30,918 nucleotides of DNA from Basidiobolus ranarum. Taxonomy: Eukaryota; Basidiobolomycota; Basidiobolomycetes; Basidiobolales. The notes under the pieces are model-generated. The model saw only the letters and a list, made by a program, of their open reading frames with translations. It made no database searches and had not been told where the DNA came from. Location: NCBI GenBank assembly GCA_040143965.1, contig JASJQH010006971.1:1-30918 (forward strand). Direction: 5' to 3'. Shown piece after piece: positions 30,413-30,918 of the stretch. The translations under genes were made by a program, and so were the position numbers. Within the stretch, counting starts at the first letter, position 1, and each line of letters opens with the position of its first letter.

Positions 30413-30918
30413 AATCTTGACTTATTTAACGTAGCATTTGAATGACATTCATTACATGTACACGGTCAATTCCCTTAAAAGCTACACATTTTCACCTACT
30501 GATATATATGAGCCTCTTTTGTTCAATTTACTAGATTAAATACATTCAAAATCTCTACAGTAATGAATCTTTCTATTGTATTATTGAAACTGCATACTAT
30601 ACTACTTTTAATGGGTAAGATCTATGTTGTGGTGGTCTAATGTTCCCGTCCTGAGCAAATATCCTGAAAAAGCTTACCAACGATTGAATCTGCATCGACT
30701 CCTAAGAAAAGCAGGAGTGTCATTGTTGATCAGTCAAGTTTCTCGATTCAGATCTAAATAATAGATCGCCGAACTATACTGCAACAGCCAAAGTGTACTG
30801 GGCATTGAGCGTAATCCCAGGTAACAAGACTGCTGTTAATAATCGAGTTTGGTGATTAGCCTCCAGAGCAGTAGTGTGTGTTGTGCACCAATTACGTGGA
30901 ATCATGCGAAGGATCTGA
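30413..30918. other. 3' flank of the PFK-2 gene, no gene recognised
   Basis: An ATTAAA variant poly(A) signal lies at 30535-30540. The rest is AT-rich without a supportable coding region or RNA gene up to the window edge. Confidence 0.4.

Overview
The window looks like nuclear DNA of a fungus, most likely an early-diverging ('zygomycete'-type) one. Evidence: a chitin-synthase export chaperone (Chs7, fungus-specific), short introns (54-108 nt), AATAAA poly(A) signals, TTAGGG telomere-like motifs, a YEATS2-type protein that budding yeast lacks, and one intron with the AT-AC hallmarks of the minor (U12) spliceosome, which few fungi keep. I cannot name the species. Exon joins were worked out by hand from splice signals, reading phase and protein-family similarity.

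Left part (1-8.4 kb): five intronless genes, all apparently encoding secreted proteins. They are the 3' end of a CAP/PR-1 protein (+), a secreted protein with an 'ALSDSNQFDQ' block (-), a Thr/Ser-rich secreted protein (+), a His/Met-rich repeat protein that carries the same block (+), and a small Gly-rich secreted protein (+). Intergenic spacers are long and AT-rich.

Middle and right part (9.1-30.4 kb): intron-rich, mostly housekeeping genes. They are a hexapeptide-repeat sugar O-acetyltransferase (-), the E2 subunit of 2-oxoglutarate dehydrogenase (KGD2/DLST, -), a YEATS2-like chromatin reader with 10 exons (-), the ESCRT-III subunit Vps2/CHMP2 (+), Chs7 (-), guanylate kinase (+), an acidic C2H2 protein with a basic tail (-), an AAAP amino-acid transporter (-), a 92-aa protein with an internal duplication (+, intronless), and a 6-phosphofructo-2-kinase whose bisphosphatase half has lost its catalytic histidines (+).

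The housekeeping genes share no pathway, and I see no operon-like organisation. The most notable points are the secreted-protein family conserved around a variable repeat centre, the AT-AC intron, the phosphatase-dead PFK-2, the YEATS2 architecture, the 30-residue duplication protein, and a CCAAT palindrome in front of KGD2.
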